Shown: one piece after another, positions 21,036-36,000 of the stretch
How the letters are laid out: every line of letters starts with the position of its first letter
Position numbering within the stretch: position 1 is the stretch's first letter
Assembly (NCBI GenBank): GCA_033063855.1
Contig: CP093829.1
Span: 7,388,243 to 7,452,242 of the forward strand
Length of the DNA: 64,000 bases
DNA from: Smittia aterrima
Lineage: Eukaryota; Arthropoda; Insecta; Diptera; Chironomidae
Direction of reading: 5' to 3'
The notes under the pieces: model-generated
The model's database searches: none
The model's input: only the letters and a program-made list of their open reading frames with translations
Told to the model about the DNA's origin: nothing
Translations under genes and position numbers: made by a program

Positions 21036-24000
21036 TTAATCGGTTCTCTCGTCGTCATCGAATTTTTTCTCGAGTAAACCTTTTTGTGATGGCTCATACA
21101 TCGACTCGTACAGCGGATTTGAAAAGTTTCCCTGAAATAAATCGAATTGCGTGAGATCGTCGCTCGAATATTGAAGGTCACTTCTTACTTTGTCGTCACT
21201 GTTTGAAATATTTGTCACTGGCATCGCAATGTCATCTCGATCTGTTGCTGTGAAATCGAAAATTGGATTCGTGATCTCTTCAACATTTTCATTTAGTCTC
21301 GCGTGAGCGAAGAATCTCGTTCGTCTGTGCCATCGTTTGACATAAAAGATTGCGGCTGCTGTAAGCGTCAGCAGAAGCACAAGCGTAAACATGAGGATTA
21401 CGATAGCAGACAATGTTTTGTGCTCATCGTTCGGCATGACTGATGCAGTGACGCCGTCGCCTTGATGTTCCTCGACTTCAATAAGACGACAAGCTTGCAC
21501 GAGTCCGCTTATGCACCTGAAATAAAAATCTTTGAAATCCTTTCGATTTTGAAAGGAAGTAAAATCACTTACATGCATTCGTTAATCGAGGATGATAAAC
21601 TACACTTCCCGCATTCATCATCAACGCATCGTGGTGGCAAATTACAAGTTGACCCAGTCCATTCACCAGCACACTCGCAAGTTTCTTTTCCATTGTCGTC
21701 TTTACGACAGAAACCTCCGTTTTGACATTTGATGAAGCAGTTTGGAGGATTTGTTGTGCAATTTGTACAGAAGTTGTCAATCTCACATTTTTCACCGCTA
21801 AAACCTGCTTGACATGTACAGAATGGGCCGGTGACTGGTCGAATGTTGCATTTCCCATTATTCTTGCAATAATTTTTGCATAGGTCGACTTCACAGAAGA
21901 GACCAGCAAATCCATCAGAGCAAATGCATCGATATTTGTCAGCAGACCCGCGGCAAGTTCCTCCATTCATACATTGCATCGCGGAGCAGCTCTCACAGTT
22001 GGGTCCACTAAAGTTTGAAGGGCACGCACAGCTCTCGTTAACAGTTCCGTTCTCGTAAACTTGGTAGCGACATGTTCCGCCGTTTAAACAAGTGTTCTAA
22101 TAAAAAAAAATATTTAATCAAACTGAATTCCGAAAGAAATAAATTTATGGAACTCACTTGACATGCTGTTGATGGAATTTCGCATTTCGATCCTTTCCAC
22201 TGGGAAGAGCAGTGACACATTCGTTTAGCTTTCAGTTGCTCTGCTGTATGATCTCTCCAGTTTATTGGTAAGTCGCAAACTCCTCCATTTTTGCAATACT
22301 CTGAGCAAATGTAATGTTCACAGAACTCGCCTTCGTATTTTTTTGGACATTCGCAGACCATGTCGTCTCCTTTGTAAACGCATTTTCCATTGTTGACACA
22401 GTTTTTGTAACACAACGACGCGATCTGAGACTTGTGCAAGCATTTGACATTTGTGCCATCGTTTTGAATGTAAAGATTGTCGGGGCAATTGCAAGATCTT
22501 CCTTTGACGTCTGATGATGAAAGATAGCAAATTGCGGTTTCATCGCAAGGATTTAGTTGACATGGATTTTCTAATTTATCATTTTGTCTTAAGTTGTGAA
22601 CGACTTTAATTTGCGATGCTTTGAATACGTGAATGCCTTTGTTCAATTCTTCGTAATCTTTCTTCAATCCAAACTTGTTTAGTTTGTAAATTGTCTGATT
22701 ATCCGTAACAACGTAAAGTTCATCTTCGAAGACGTCGAGTTTCATTGGACTAACTGTAAGTTGATGAAGTGGATCGAAGCCTTCAAATGTCCTGACAATT
22801 TGTCGATCGCCTCCCTCCATGTTCGTAGTTTCAATTGTTGATTTCCTCAAATCGCACCAGTAAAGTCGTCTCGATGGATGATCAACAGTCAAACCAGAAG
22901 CAAACTCAATGTTCTCAGTGATCAATCGCTTCGATTGGAATCCGTCCATGCTTGCAACATAAATCACTCGAGTCATCGACGACCAATACATTTTTCTTCC
23001 TTCCGGATCCAAAACGAGATCCCAGGAATTCGCTCCAGCGTATAAAATCGATCTCTTGTTGTTTCCTTCGAAATCAATTGATTTGATGATGTCGTTCTCG
23101 ATAAAATACAATTTCGAAGTTATCCAATCGACACTCAACGCTTTGATGACAGATTCTTTCATTTTGTCAATCGCTATAACAGTTGAATTGCGAATATCGT
23201 AACCGAAATCCTTAATCATATCAAAGTCAGTCTTTGTACTGATTTTGATTTTCTGAATTGTATTTGTTGGCATTGAATCCAACCAGAAAATGAAGATGTC
23301 TCTTTCGTCATTGATGTAAAAGTCGAATGAGATAATTTTTGATGAGTTTGTCTTGATTAAACTGTGAACTGGTAAAACTGTGATTTTCCCAGATTCTTTT
23401 GAAGACGCTGAAGAAGCAGCTCTCTTGAGCTTTCTTGAACTCTCAGGAACCTGATAGTTGAGTCCGTAAATGAACTTTAACTCAGACTCAGAAGCTGTAA
23501 AAATGAAATGCATTCCTTGTATCGCTCTGCAAGGTGCGTTCTTCATCGCTGGAGATTTGTGATAGCCCTTTGCGCATTTGCATTGGAAAGTTCCTTTTGA
23601 TCCTTTCTCAAGGCACATGTGGCTACAGCTGCCGAATTTACAGCCAGACTTGAGATCTAAAGTGTCGTTTTTCTTGCTGCTGCATTTCATTTCGTCTGAG
23701 TTGTCACCGCAGTTATCAACTCCATTGCAAAGGAAATACTTTGGAATACATTTGCCATTCATGCATTTGACGGCATTGCCAGCACAACTTCTGCTTAAGC
23801 AACGGGAATCGTGTTCATCGCTTTTATCAGGACAATCATTGATTCCATCGCAGATCCAATCGTTTGATATGCATTTCTCGAACGTTCCTCGACATTTAAA
23901 GTCGTTTTTAGAGCAACCGCAGTTTTTCTCATCCGAGAAGTCTGAGCAGTCACCATCTCCATCGCAGACGAAGTTCTTGTTAACGCATTGCTTTTGATTT

Positions 24001-27000
24001 GCGCATTTGAACTCAGCATCACTGCATTGAGCGTCACAATCTGTTTCATCACTTCCATCAAAACAGTGAATGGACCCATCGCACTTGTAGGAATCTTTGA
24101 TGCATTGCATTCCGTTGTTGCATTTGAATTCTGTTGATGAACAGTTTTGCAATGGACAGTGCTCTTCGTCCGAGAAATCTTCGCAGTCAGCAACGTTGTC
24201 GCACTTCCATCTTCCTGGAATGCATCTCCTTGTCGAGTTGCATTGGAAGTAGCTCGGATCACAAGCAGTGGTTGGCTTATCGCATTGAGCTTTTCCTTCG
24301 CCAGATCCTTTTCCTTCGTCGCTTCCATCGGGACAATCAGGTTCATCATCACAAACCCAATTATTTGGAATACATCTTCCATTCGGGCATCGGAATTCGG
24401 TAACGAAACATTTTCGGTTCAAACAATTCTTCTCGTCAGATCCATCGAGACAATCAATATCGCTATCGCATTGCCAAACTTTGGGCAAGCAAACGCTGTC
24501 TGATTCACATTGAAACTCGTGAGCTGAACAAGTTCTCGCTGGGCAATCACTTTCATCACTTCCCGAAGGGCAATCGATCTTGTTATCGCATCTGGAAGCG
24601 CATCGTGTGATTATAAAAGAAAATAAATATTTTATAGCTGAACTTACCGTTTTTTCTCTGCAATACAAAATGCTGATGAAATTGCCGTTTTCTCGCATTG
24701 GATTTGGAATTTGGTAACGCATCCGAGCGTGTCGCAATTCTCTTCATCGCGTCCATCTTCGCATTGCTTAACTCCATCACAAATCGCAGTAGGTTCAAGA
24801 CACGTTGCATTTTTGTGAGCGTCACATTGGAACTCACCGGGAGCGCAGAAGTATTGTGGGCACTTCTCAGGTTCATCTTCATTAAATTCGCAATCCGATT
24901 GACCATCACATTTCCAGTAGAACGGAATGCATTTCATTGACTTTTTGCATAAGAATTCACTGGACGTGCAGTTGGGCTTGCAACTTCTTCCATCGCTCTC
25001 CAAGTTGAAGTTGTCAGGACAATCGCATTTGAAAAATGGAGCAACTGGTGACAATAAGCAAAGCGCTGAACAATTTGCAGAAGCACAAGGATTGTCTTTG
25101 AAGATTGCAACTTCGTATTTCTTTTTCTTTCCACTTTCTTTTGATTTTGAGTCAGATTTCTTCTTTGAGCTTTCCTCGATCGAACTTGACTTCAATCGCC
25201 TTTGTCTGATTGGATGATAAACTTTCAAGTCCATTGATCGATCAGTAAGTTTAATTAAAGTTCCGCAATTGTTTCCGGTGTACTTATCACAGTACTCAAT
25301 GCTTTTCGTGTCCCACTCAGAGAAATAAATTTTGTCTTCCCACACAGCGATCGAGAAAATGTGATTCAAGTTGATTGTCGGGTTGAGCTTTCGATGAGCG
25401 ATAATTTTTCGATTTTTACCGTCCAAGTCGCAAACAGAAATGAAATCTTCCTTTGCATCTCCAAAAAAGAGTTCGTTCGTTTCAAATGAAATCGTCAGAG
25501 CATTCGGCCATCCTAAGTTTCCAGTTACGATAAACTGGAAGTCAGATCCATCCATTCCAGCTCTGCCAATGTAAGGAAGGCTTCCCCAATCAGTCCAAAA
25601 CATTTGTCGATTCTTGTAAGGATCTAAGACGATAGCTCGAGGCTTATCAAGCTTTTCGTGTATCAAAACTTTTCTGTATCGTCCGTTGTCCTTCGAAACT
25701 TCAATTGTCCGAAGGCCTTTGTCACACCAATAAATATTTTTAGCGACCCAATCGAAAGCAATTCTAGAAAAAATATTAAATTACAATCAAATCTCAAGTT
25801 TCCTAATTAATTGAGTCTTACCCATCAGGATTTTTCAGATTCTGTTGATGAAGAATTTCAGGAGCGCTTGATGCGTTTTGACTGTTAAGTTTCACTCTTG
25901 AGATTTGACTTTTCTTTGAGGTAACATCAGAGAAGTAAATTTGATTTTTACTCCAATCGAAGTCAATTCCAACTGCGTTACTGATGTTGTGAACAAGAAG
26001 CTCAGAATGACCATCCAACGTAACACTCTTGATATAAAAGTTGTTTGAGAAAATCAACTTCGCTTGTTCTGGAGAATCTACTTTGCAATTATTTTCTTGT
26101 TTGATGTAACCGTCGATGCATTCGCAATGGTAAGAGCCGTGAGTGTTGATGCAAATTTGAGAGCACGGACGATCTTCGCACTCGTTGATGTCTTCGCAAT
26201 GATGAGAATTATTGGCACTTTGTTTAAATCCTTCCTTGCAAACACATTCATAGCCGATCTTAAGATCTCTACACTCGTGGTCACAAAGCGATGACGATGA
26301 TTCACATTCATTGATGTTGCACTTTTCTTCGTCGGAGAAATCTCCGCAATCATCAAATCCATTGCAAACCAAACTTGTTTTGATGCAGCTTCCGCTCGTA
26401 CACAAAAACTTGTCAGGATTCTTTCGACAATGCGAAGGGAAGTTCTCACACATTGTTGAGTTCTCATCTGAATTGTCGTTGCAATCAGATTTTAGATCAC
26501 ACACAAACTTGTAGTCGATGCATTCTTTGTTTGCACAAGTGAACTCTGTTTGATTGCAGGGATGAACTTCAGGTTCCGAGAAAATGCAAACTTCTGATTC
26601 ATCTGATAAATCGGAGCAATCAAACTTTCCATCACACATTTGAGTTTTTGAGATGCACTCGCCATTCATGCAAGTTTCTTGGAATGGAGAGCAAGACGCT
26701 GGAGTTGAAGCTTTTGTTCCTGATGAAATAAATTGTCGTTAAGAATTTTAAATCAAATTAACTTTGAAAGTTACTTACTGTTTCCACATTTCTCCTCGTC
26801 TGACTTATCAGGACAATCATTGACTCCATCACAAAGCCAAGCAATTGGAATGCACATTGAAGAGTTCTCACAAGTAAACTGATCAGTTGTGCAGTGATAT
26901 TGACAGTTTTGCTCATCTGTACTTAAAGAACGAATTGTTTCTGCGTTGCTGGATCCTGTGAGGATTTCAGAGTCATGGCAATCGTCCTCGTGATTGCAAA

Positions 27001-30000
27001 TGAAATCGAACTTGATACAATTTCCGTTAGAGCATCGGAACATATCAGGTCCACAAGTTTCGTTGTTTGTCTTCCCATCGCAATTCTTTTCATCTGAATT
27101 GTCCCAACAATCGTTTTCACCTAATGAAATAGAATTTATGAAGTAATTTATCGTTTAATCGAGTTAGGTTCCTTACCGTCGCATTCCCACGCTTTAATAA
27201 TGCAAGCCGTTGTGTGTTCGCATTGGAAGTACTCGAATCTCTCCTTTGGCGTCTTGGAGTCGCTTAGTTCTAAGGAAATCGTTTTGCAATCTCTTACACC
27301 ACAGTCGACTTCATCGGAGGCATCTTTGCAATCAGGATCGTAATCACATCTATGCTTCTTGTCAACGCATTCGCCGCTTTTGCATTGGAATTCGTTAGCT
27401 TTGCATGAACAATTTTCTTCGTCAGTTCCGTCTTCACAATTATTCTCGCCGTTGCACGTTTCGTTCTTGAAAATGCATCGGAAGTTTCTGCATTGGAAGT
27501 AAAGCTCTTCTGGACATTTTCTCGAAGCGCAATAATTAACAGCTTCGTCTGATTTATCACTGCAATGTGGGATTCCATCGCAAGTTGTAAGATAAGGAAT
27601 GCATTCGCCTGAAGTGCACTCAAACTCATTCATAGAGTCACAGGAAATTGTTTTATTTCGACTCAAGCATCTTTTGCCATCTTTGTCTAAATATCCTTGC
27701 GAACATTCACATTTGAAGCTCTCACCATGAGGTAAGCAAATATCCTCGCATCCAGCTTTCAATCCAGCGCAAGCGTTGTTTGTGCAATTTTTCTTAAAAT
27801 TCAATTATTAGTTGATTGTTTATTAATTGATTTCTGTGATTTACTTACAATTGGCTCGTGTGCTACAAAAAGTCCCATCGGCTGCTCTACATCGCGCCGT
27901 AAATAGGTCACATCGTTTCCACTGTATTTCTAAGTAATTACAATGAAATGTTTTTAATTTAAACTGCAAGGTTTTAATTGAACTTACATTTGCCCTTAGC
28001 ACACCGTGCAGCATCCAATCAGTCCAGAAAATGAAATTCTCGAACACAGCAATTGAGAAAGGATGTTTTGGCGCTGATTGCGCGAGTACAACTCGATTGC
28101 GACCATCATAATCACACTTTTCGATTTTATCGAGTCTTGCGTCTCCCCAAAAGATTTTCTTGTCATTCTGATCAAGTGTAAGAGCGTTGGGCATGAAGAT
28201 TTCAGTTGTGATAAGATTTTCGCGTCCATAGCCAGTTACGTAGATTCTAGAGATCGCTGGGTCTTTACTGTTCCAGTTGCTGAAGTAAAGCATAGCTAAA
28301 CAAGGCTCAACGACAATCGCTCGAAGTTTATCGATTCCTTTCTTTAACTTCAAGACGGTTTCAATTGATTTTTCGATGTCTTCGTAAAGGATCGTTCCAT
28401 TTTTCCACATGTTGAGATCGAAACTTCTGATCTCTGCGTTGTTGTTTGATGTCCAAAATAATTTATTGTTCTGAGAGTTGTAAGCGATTCCTTCGACGGA
28501 GCTTTGATTGGCGATTAGTTTTGTAAAGTTCTTCCCATCAAATGAACAGGAAAATATCGCATTTAGTCTCAAGTCGGAGTAGAAAATAGTTTTACTATTA
28601 AAATCGTAACTTAAAGCGACGGCGTTTTGAAGATCGTGATGATGTTCAATCTTAAAGTTAACAAGCGAACCGTTTTGACTATTAACTTGAATTTTCTCAA
28701 TTGCGGTCTTTGTTGAAAAGAATAAACTGTTGTTGTAACTTTGGCAAGTCTTTTGATTTTCGCGATCAACGAAGCCATGAGAGCATGCGCAATTAGCTTT
28801 AATTCCATTGAATAGGCAAAGCTCACTGCAGCCGTTGTTATTTGGTTGAGCACATGGATTCGTTCCATTCTGCTTGAGCTTTGAGAAAATGCGAAGACCT
28901 CTAAGTTGATAAGGAGTTTTAATGAAGTTTGGTTCATTTACACTTCTAATGACATCAGAGTCAACAATTGCGCTTTTAACTGTTCCAACGCCTCGCTCTG
29001 TCCAGTAAAGTCTTCCTCCAAGGAATTCAATTGATGTAGGATTTGTTGTTCCATTGATTTCTAAATCTTTTCTTCCATTGCCGTCATAATCGATTTTCCA
29101 GATTTTGTTTCTCTTCGATTCGCAAACGTAAATAATTTGATTGCCAGTATCGAGAGTAAAATCGTTGATCGGAGTTCCAACATTCTTTGTAACGTAAAGC
29201 AATATTCCATCAAGAGTTCCATCTAAGTTCCGTCTGATTATTTTGTTTTCTCCGTTGACATAAAACAAAATTCCGAGCTGTGGATCGACGGCAATCAATG
29301 AAGGTTTGAGAATTTGAGATGAAATCACTCTTCGGAATGATCCATCAAGTCTTGACACTTCAATGAGTCCTCGCACTTGATCAGTCCAATAAAGATTCCC
29401 AGCAACCCAATCAACGGCGATTCCTCCAAGCCAATCATTTTGACTTTGATCAAAGTTTTCTGTTGAAGCTAAAATCGTTTTTCTTTCACTTCCATCTCTT
29501 TTGATTCTCAATATTTCTCCTCGCTCGTTGTCGGCAATGTAAATAAAATCGCTTTCGATATCGACATCGAAGGAGCTTATGAGATTTACTCGTTGAAGTG
29601 GAGGCAGCAAATCCTTTTCCGTTGAATTATTTAAACTGACTCCTTTCAATTCGTAGCCGAGAGAGTAAATAAGTAAATCGTCAGATCCAATACAAAGACT
29701 CGAGTCTTTCGGGTCAGTTGTGTAGCCAATCGCACATTTGCAAACGTAGCCAGATTTGTCTTTCGGAATACACAAATGTGCACATTTCTTTTCCTTTCCT
29801 TGCTGATGCAAATAGCAGCCATTGATGTCGCTAAAGTCTGATGACAATGCCATGATCTTGAGTTGAGTAACGTTAGATGTATTCATTCGGAACATTTCTG
29901 GAATTGAGCAAACTGTCTTATCACACTTTCTAATTGAGCTCGTTGTGTTCTCTCCGAAATAAATAAAGTCGCCGTAAACTTCGAGACTCGTTAAGAATAA

Positions 30001-33000
30001 ATCAAAATCTTTATCCTCTTTAGCTGGTTTGCTTCCATAGAAAACGTTGACGAGCTTTGTCTCTTTTGTTATCAGATCGTAGAAGAAGATTTTTCGATTG
30101 TTTTTAATGAAATACAAACGATTTGTTTGAGAATCATAAACTAGAGATTCAATCACTTCATCTTCGTAGATGAGACCAACATTGTCACTTCCATCCAAGT
30201 TACATTGCTTGATGACGTACCGTTCGTTTCTATCTTTATATTCAATCATAACGTAGAAGATTTTTCGAAGACTTGGCGAGACTATCAAACTAAATATTTC
30301 ATTGATATCATCAAGAACGATTGAAAGGAACTCGCCGTTGAGATTACTAACGAGTAATCTGTGTCCACCTTCAGAGTTTCCACTTATTGAGCTCTCGCCA
30401 TCAGCTTCAGTTTCAGGCATTGGCTGCGAGAAGAACATAAGATCAGTCAACCAATCAATTGCAAAGCCATGAATTCTGTCGATCGATGAATCCAAAATTG
30501 TTTCAATCTTCTGACTTGCTGGTGCGATTGACGTCGATAGTCGAACGTTCTTGATTTCTCTCAGAGTCACATCTGTCCAAAGAATTCGATTATCCTTTGG
30601 ATGAATTGCGATATGACTCGGAGTCATTATCTGCGTTGCGTGATAAATTGTCGAAATCGCATTCGAATAAGGATGCTTGAGCTCAATCGCTCGAATCTCA
30701 GGATGGTTGGTGATGTAGAATAAAATTTCTTCCACCTTCTCGCAAACTGATTTATTGTCGTCGTTCAACCTCATCATATGTGGGCAAGCGCACTTGAATG
30801 TGTTGTTAGTGCTCAAGAGGCACAAGTGTGAACACTTCGATTTCTCGCATGGAGAAATTATTACCTTTCCCAGACCTTCGCCGTTGTAGTCCCAAGGTTG
30901 ACGAGTTTGGTGCATGACTTTAACGTCAAATGGTTGAGTATTTGAATGATAAAAGACTGTCACGTTAGCTCCAGTGAACTTGTCAGCCTTCATAACACTT
31001 CCGAGTCTCCAGTCTGTCCAGAAAACATCGTTTTCATAAATTGTAATTGCGAAGCCATGATTAAGAAAATCAGGATCTCTTAAGATTCGTTTGTGGTTCT
31101 CTCCGTTGTAGTCGATCGTGTGAATTTCTTTTGACTTTGCGTCGAGGAAGAAAACTCGTTTCTTTATGTAATCAAGCGTAATTCCATTGGGCCATGCGCC
31201 GCCAATCATTTTTAGATTGAAAATAGCTTTTCTTTCTTCTCCAGCAAGTGTTGCCCTTTCTATTCTCGGTTCACCTTCCTCCCAGTCTGACCAAAACAAA
31301 TATCCGAGTCTCGAATCGATTGCCATTGAGCGAGGCTTTGAAATATTTTCCGATATCAACGTTGTTCGGTGGAGACCTTCCTTTGTTGCTACTTCGATTT
31401 GTTTTAAAGTCGCGTCAACCCAATAAAGATTTTTACCGATCCAATCAACAGCGACAGCTTCAGTTGTTGGCAGATCCGAGACAACGATCGGTCTCACATT
31501 CAGTAACTCGTCGTTATGAAACTTTCCAGTGAAAATTTTATCTTTCGTTATGTCAGACCAGTAAACTGAATATTCTTTAGCATGTCGATCGTAATAGAAG
31601 TCCAGACCAACGAGATTTTTCGCCATCGTGTAATAACTCTTGACCTCAGCATGTTGCTTGTTCAATTTGATCCCACGTAGAATGTGCTTGTTGCTGAATA
31701 ACAAAACTGGAAGTTCTTCTGATAAAGTTTCGCATGTGAAGTTGTCTTCCTTCATTTTGTATCCATGGAAGCATCGACACTTCACTTTGTGTGCATTTAA
31801 TTTCTCGCAAGTGTGTGAACATGTTGTGAAGTCGTCGCAAACTTGTGGAGCATTGCATGACGTTCCATCGACTTCATCGAGGACCATGTGCGCGGGACAA
31901 TAGCAGACGAAGCCTTTTTCGTTTGGAGCATCGCGACAGAAGAACTGACATTCGGTTGTGTGATCACAAAGACGCTCACTGCATCTTCCATTTTCATCTG
32001 AACCATCGCTGCATTGATTAACTCCGTCACAAACTTGATGAACGGGAATGCATTCCTTGGTGTCCGCGCAGTAGAAGTCAGGAGCGGTGCAATCTTCTTT
32101 TTCTATTTTGTCAAACGTTTTGCTTGAAACTTCAGGGTCAGGATCATCTTCATCCTCGTAATCGGGACCAACGAATGGCTTGCGAGTCATTTGCTCATGC
32201 ATAGGGCAATTCGCTTCATCAGATTTGTCACCACAATTATCCACAGCATCACATCTTTGTTCATATGAAATACAGTTTCCGTTGTCACACAGAAACTCGT
32301 CGCAATAATCATCAAATCCTATCAAATAGTCATCAGAATCTGTTGCGTTGTGGCAATGACTGACACTTTCGTCAACCTCGTCCACGCAATCAATTGTTCC
32401 ATCGCAAACTTGATGCTTGTCTAGGCAACGCGAGCCATCGCATTTGAAGTCGCAGCGAATTGGACAAGGACCGTCAGGTGAAGTTCTTTCGTCAGAGCCA
32501 TCTGAGCAGTCTCCAGTTCCATCGCAAATATATTTTGGATCAATGCATTCGTCATTTGATTTGCAAGTGAATTCTGTCTTCGCACAAACAATTGGAGGTT
32601 TCTCGGTAGAAGCACTGAATGTCTCGTGTTTGATGCAAGCAGTTCCGATTGCGTTCTTTGAGAATCCGTCACCGCAAAGACAAACTCCTTTAGACGGAGT
32701 TGAGAACCAAAGACCAGGGCATTCCATTTGAACTTCGGTTTCAACGTGATCCAAGTAACTGTCGTAGTCAGCTCTTCGCAAATAAGATTTTTCTCCGGGT
32801 TTCTGATAGAAAACTTTTGAATCTCCTTCAAGATCTCTGCTTTTCAGACTCACAGCGTCGATCGTATTGTTCTTTTGATTAATCCAAAATATTTTTCCCG
32901 AGACAACAGTCATGAACTGAGAGTGAACGTTTCCTAATTTACTCTGCCCACGAGTTTTCTTTTCTCCAATTGTGATGCTCTCGATCGTCTGGCTGAGAAT

Positions 33001-36000
33001 ATCGTACCAATAAAGCGTCTTCGTATTTTTCTCGTATGTCAACGACGCTGGCCAATAAACAGTTTTACTATCAATGAAGTCGTTCGGCGCTAGAACTTCT
33101 CTCGACGATCCATCCATCCACGACATTTCAATTTTCCCTCCAATGTGATGAACGTCAGCGAAGGAACTCCAGAACATTAAACCGCTCTCAGGATCAATCG
33201 CAAGTGAAATTGGTCGAATGATATTTCTATCAACAAGAGTTCTAATCACAACAGACTCGTTCTTGTTGTTTCCAATTTTCATTGCAGCGATTCTCGTTGG
33301 TGTTTGAGATGTGAAATATAAATTCTTCCCAAGCCAATCGTATTGAATGAAACGAACCTTCCCAAACTCTCCATTGATGACCCCACGAGTTGTTCCATCA
33401 AATGAACGATATTCAATAAAATCTTTCTCGTCATAAGAAGATGAGAAAGTTGTGAAATAAACTAACTTCTGGTTCATGTCAACGTCAAAAGCGATGTGCG
33501 GCTTCGAGAATAAAATTGGTGAGAAGAGAGATTCGTTATTTCCTTCAGTGTCTTCGGAAATCAACATTTTCGGATAATCTTGCACAAATATGATGAACTG
33601 CTTTGCTTTGGAAAGTTTACAAACTCCATTATCACTTTTGAATCCTTCCTTGCACAAGCATTTTTCGATTAGCCTTGTCGATGATCCGTCAAGCGATTCA
33701 GGAACCGGCACACAAAGATGAGCACATTTGTTGTTTGATGTGCAGATCTCAAAACGAGATGGAGGTTGAATTTGTTGGTGGAAGATTTTTAACATCTTTG
33801 GCGACGCTTCCTCGTTTCCAGAATAAATTATTTCCGATTTCAAATTTTTTATAAGACTCCGCGTCGGGGAATGTTCGTGTAATAAAATATTTTTACCAGC
33901 GACGACGTAAACAACGTCTTCGAAAAATGTGATTCGATGAAAGTCGAGACGAGGATATTTGTGAAGGAATTGTCGATTATTTCCATTGTAGTCGCAGACC
34001 TGAACGAAGTCGAAGAAATGGTCGAGGAAATAAATTTTCTTCGAAGCAACATCGAGCGAGAGATCGATAGGATAAAAAAGCTTCTCCGTTAATAAATTCT
34101 TCTTGTTGTCACCGTCCATTGAGAAGCGCAATAATTCAGCTCCAATTCGACTTCGAGAGTCGTGCTTTGCAAGGAAAAGCAAACCAGAGTTTGGATCAAT
34201 GGCAAATTTCTTCATTTTCACGTTGTCTGTACTAGCACTCTTGATAATTATTCGGCAATTTTTCATTTGCGATGAGCAGACGAAAATAAAATTGTTGATC
34301 GAATCCATGAAATACCAGTTTTGTGATATCCAATCCAAACTCATTTGAGAGATCCGGATATTCGGGAGAGCTGTTAAATGAAAACATTCAAACTACGGTC
34401 GATGAAAAAAAATCAAGAAACTCACATTTAGCATCAAACAGAAAATCAGGAGACGGAAGCTGCCAACTTTGAAGAAAGTCTGAAGTGTTGTAGCAATGAA
34501 TTTCAAAGTTTTCTAGGATGCACAAGCTTCGATTAATGAAACTAATTTCCATACTGATAGGCGCACTAAGCTTCAGAACTTGCGTAGCAACGGGAGCGTC
34601 GCTTTTCCGCGTCGGTTTTATTGATGGCGGAATAATTATTTTAATGATTTCCTTTGAACTCATCGAGAAGAGAAGGGCTGGCTCGGAAGCAGGTGCTGTT
34701 GATATATCCGATTAAACGAGTTCTAAACATAATCAAGAGCAATACTTACTGTTGATGGCAATGCATCGATTTTCGATTTGTTCGTAGCCTGAAGTACACG
34801 AGCAAACCTTTTTGCCATTTTCAATGGAACATTTCAGATCACACGAATCGATTTCCTCTTCGTTACATTCTTGTCTCTCAACGCATTTCGTTCCATTGAA
34901 GATATCTTGGCCGGGTGGACAGTAACACTTCGCTCCGAACGGAGTTATTGAACATCCATAGTCACAATTTAAGCTTTTGCAAGCAGATTTATTGTCGCAG
35001 GAAAATTCGTCAGACGAGCATTCAATTTTTCCATCGCAGAACTTTGATATGTGAAGGCAAACACCGTTTGTACATGGCAAATGATTCTGTGGACATTTTT
35101 TCGGGCAGAATTTTGATTCGTCGGTCACATCAAGAAAAGGTCCGACTAGGCCACAATCATAATTATCATCACAAACCCATTGCTTTGGTATACACTTAAA
35201 AGATAATTTACAATGGAAAAAGCTATCGTTGTCACATTTAGTTTGAGGGATTCTAAAGACATCGCATAAACTTGAACTTTCATCACTCCCATCGGAGCAA
35301 TCAGGAATCAAATCACACTTCCAAAACGACGGAATGCATGTTCCATCTGATTTGCATCGGAATTCATACTCTGAGCATGTTGATATGGACGATAGATCTG
35401 TTGACGAAGACGATAAACAAAAATTATTGATTATGAGTGACGAGTTGAGTTGAGTCGACTGTTTTAATGATTTCAACTCGACGAGTTCTCAGAATTCATT
35501 AAACGTACAAATAGAAGCACAGGGAGTTAAGTGATGAAGAAAACTTCATTAAATGAATTTATTTCAATTACTCCCACACACTACGAAAGTGAATTTCTTT
35601 ATTAAATCAACACATTTTTTTTCCATTTCTGTCGCCAATTGAAAAGTTGTTCATCGCAACTTATTTACGAGAAGGCTTCGAAATATTTGACTCCTGAACT
35701 ACTGATTCAGACGAGAAGGTAGAGCAGAGTGGAGATAGGTCAGTGTTATGACAGAGCATTCAATAAATTGATAAGAATGTGTGTTTAGACACATCACATT
35801 CAATTCACATTCACTTTAACCCGTCAAGCTAATGTGTGCCTCATAAATTGTCATTAATCTCATCGTCTTGTCTATTCTATGGGACAACTCATGAGTTACG
35901 AGAGACCGGAACGTCTGAGAAATTACAATGTTTAGATAGGTGGGTCGTTATTTGAAAACATTTCCCATTCTACGTAGCGCAATAAAAAGTTTTCTTAAAT

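Noticed and set aside
23578..23997. 139-codon plus-strand open frame with Leu/Gln/Ser-rich translation
   Set aside because: It is the antisense shadow of LDLa repeats in LRP1; repeated cysteine-rich codons leave the complementary strand open.
32421..32831. Minus-strand alternative frames of more than 100 codons inside LRP1
   Set aside because: They lie in the wrong frame of a continuous LRP1 exon and have no domain signature.
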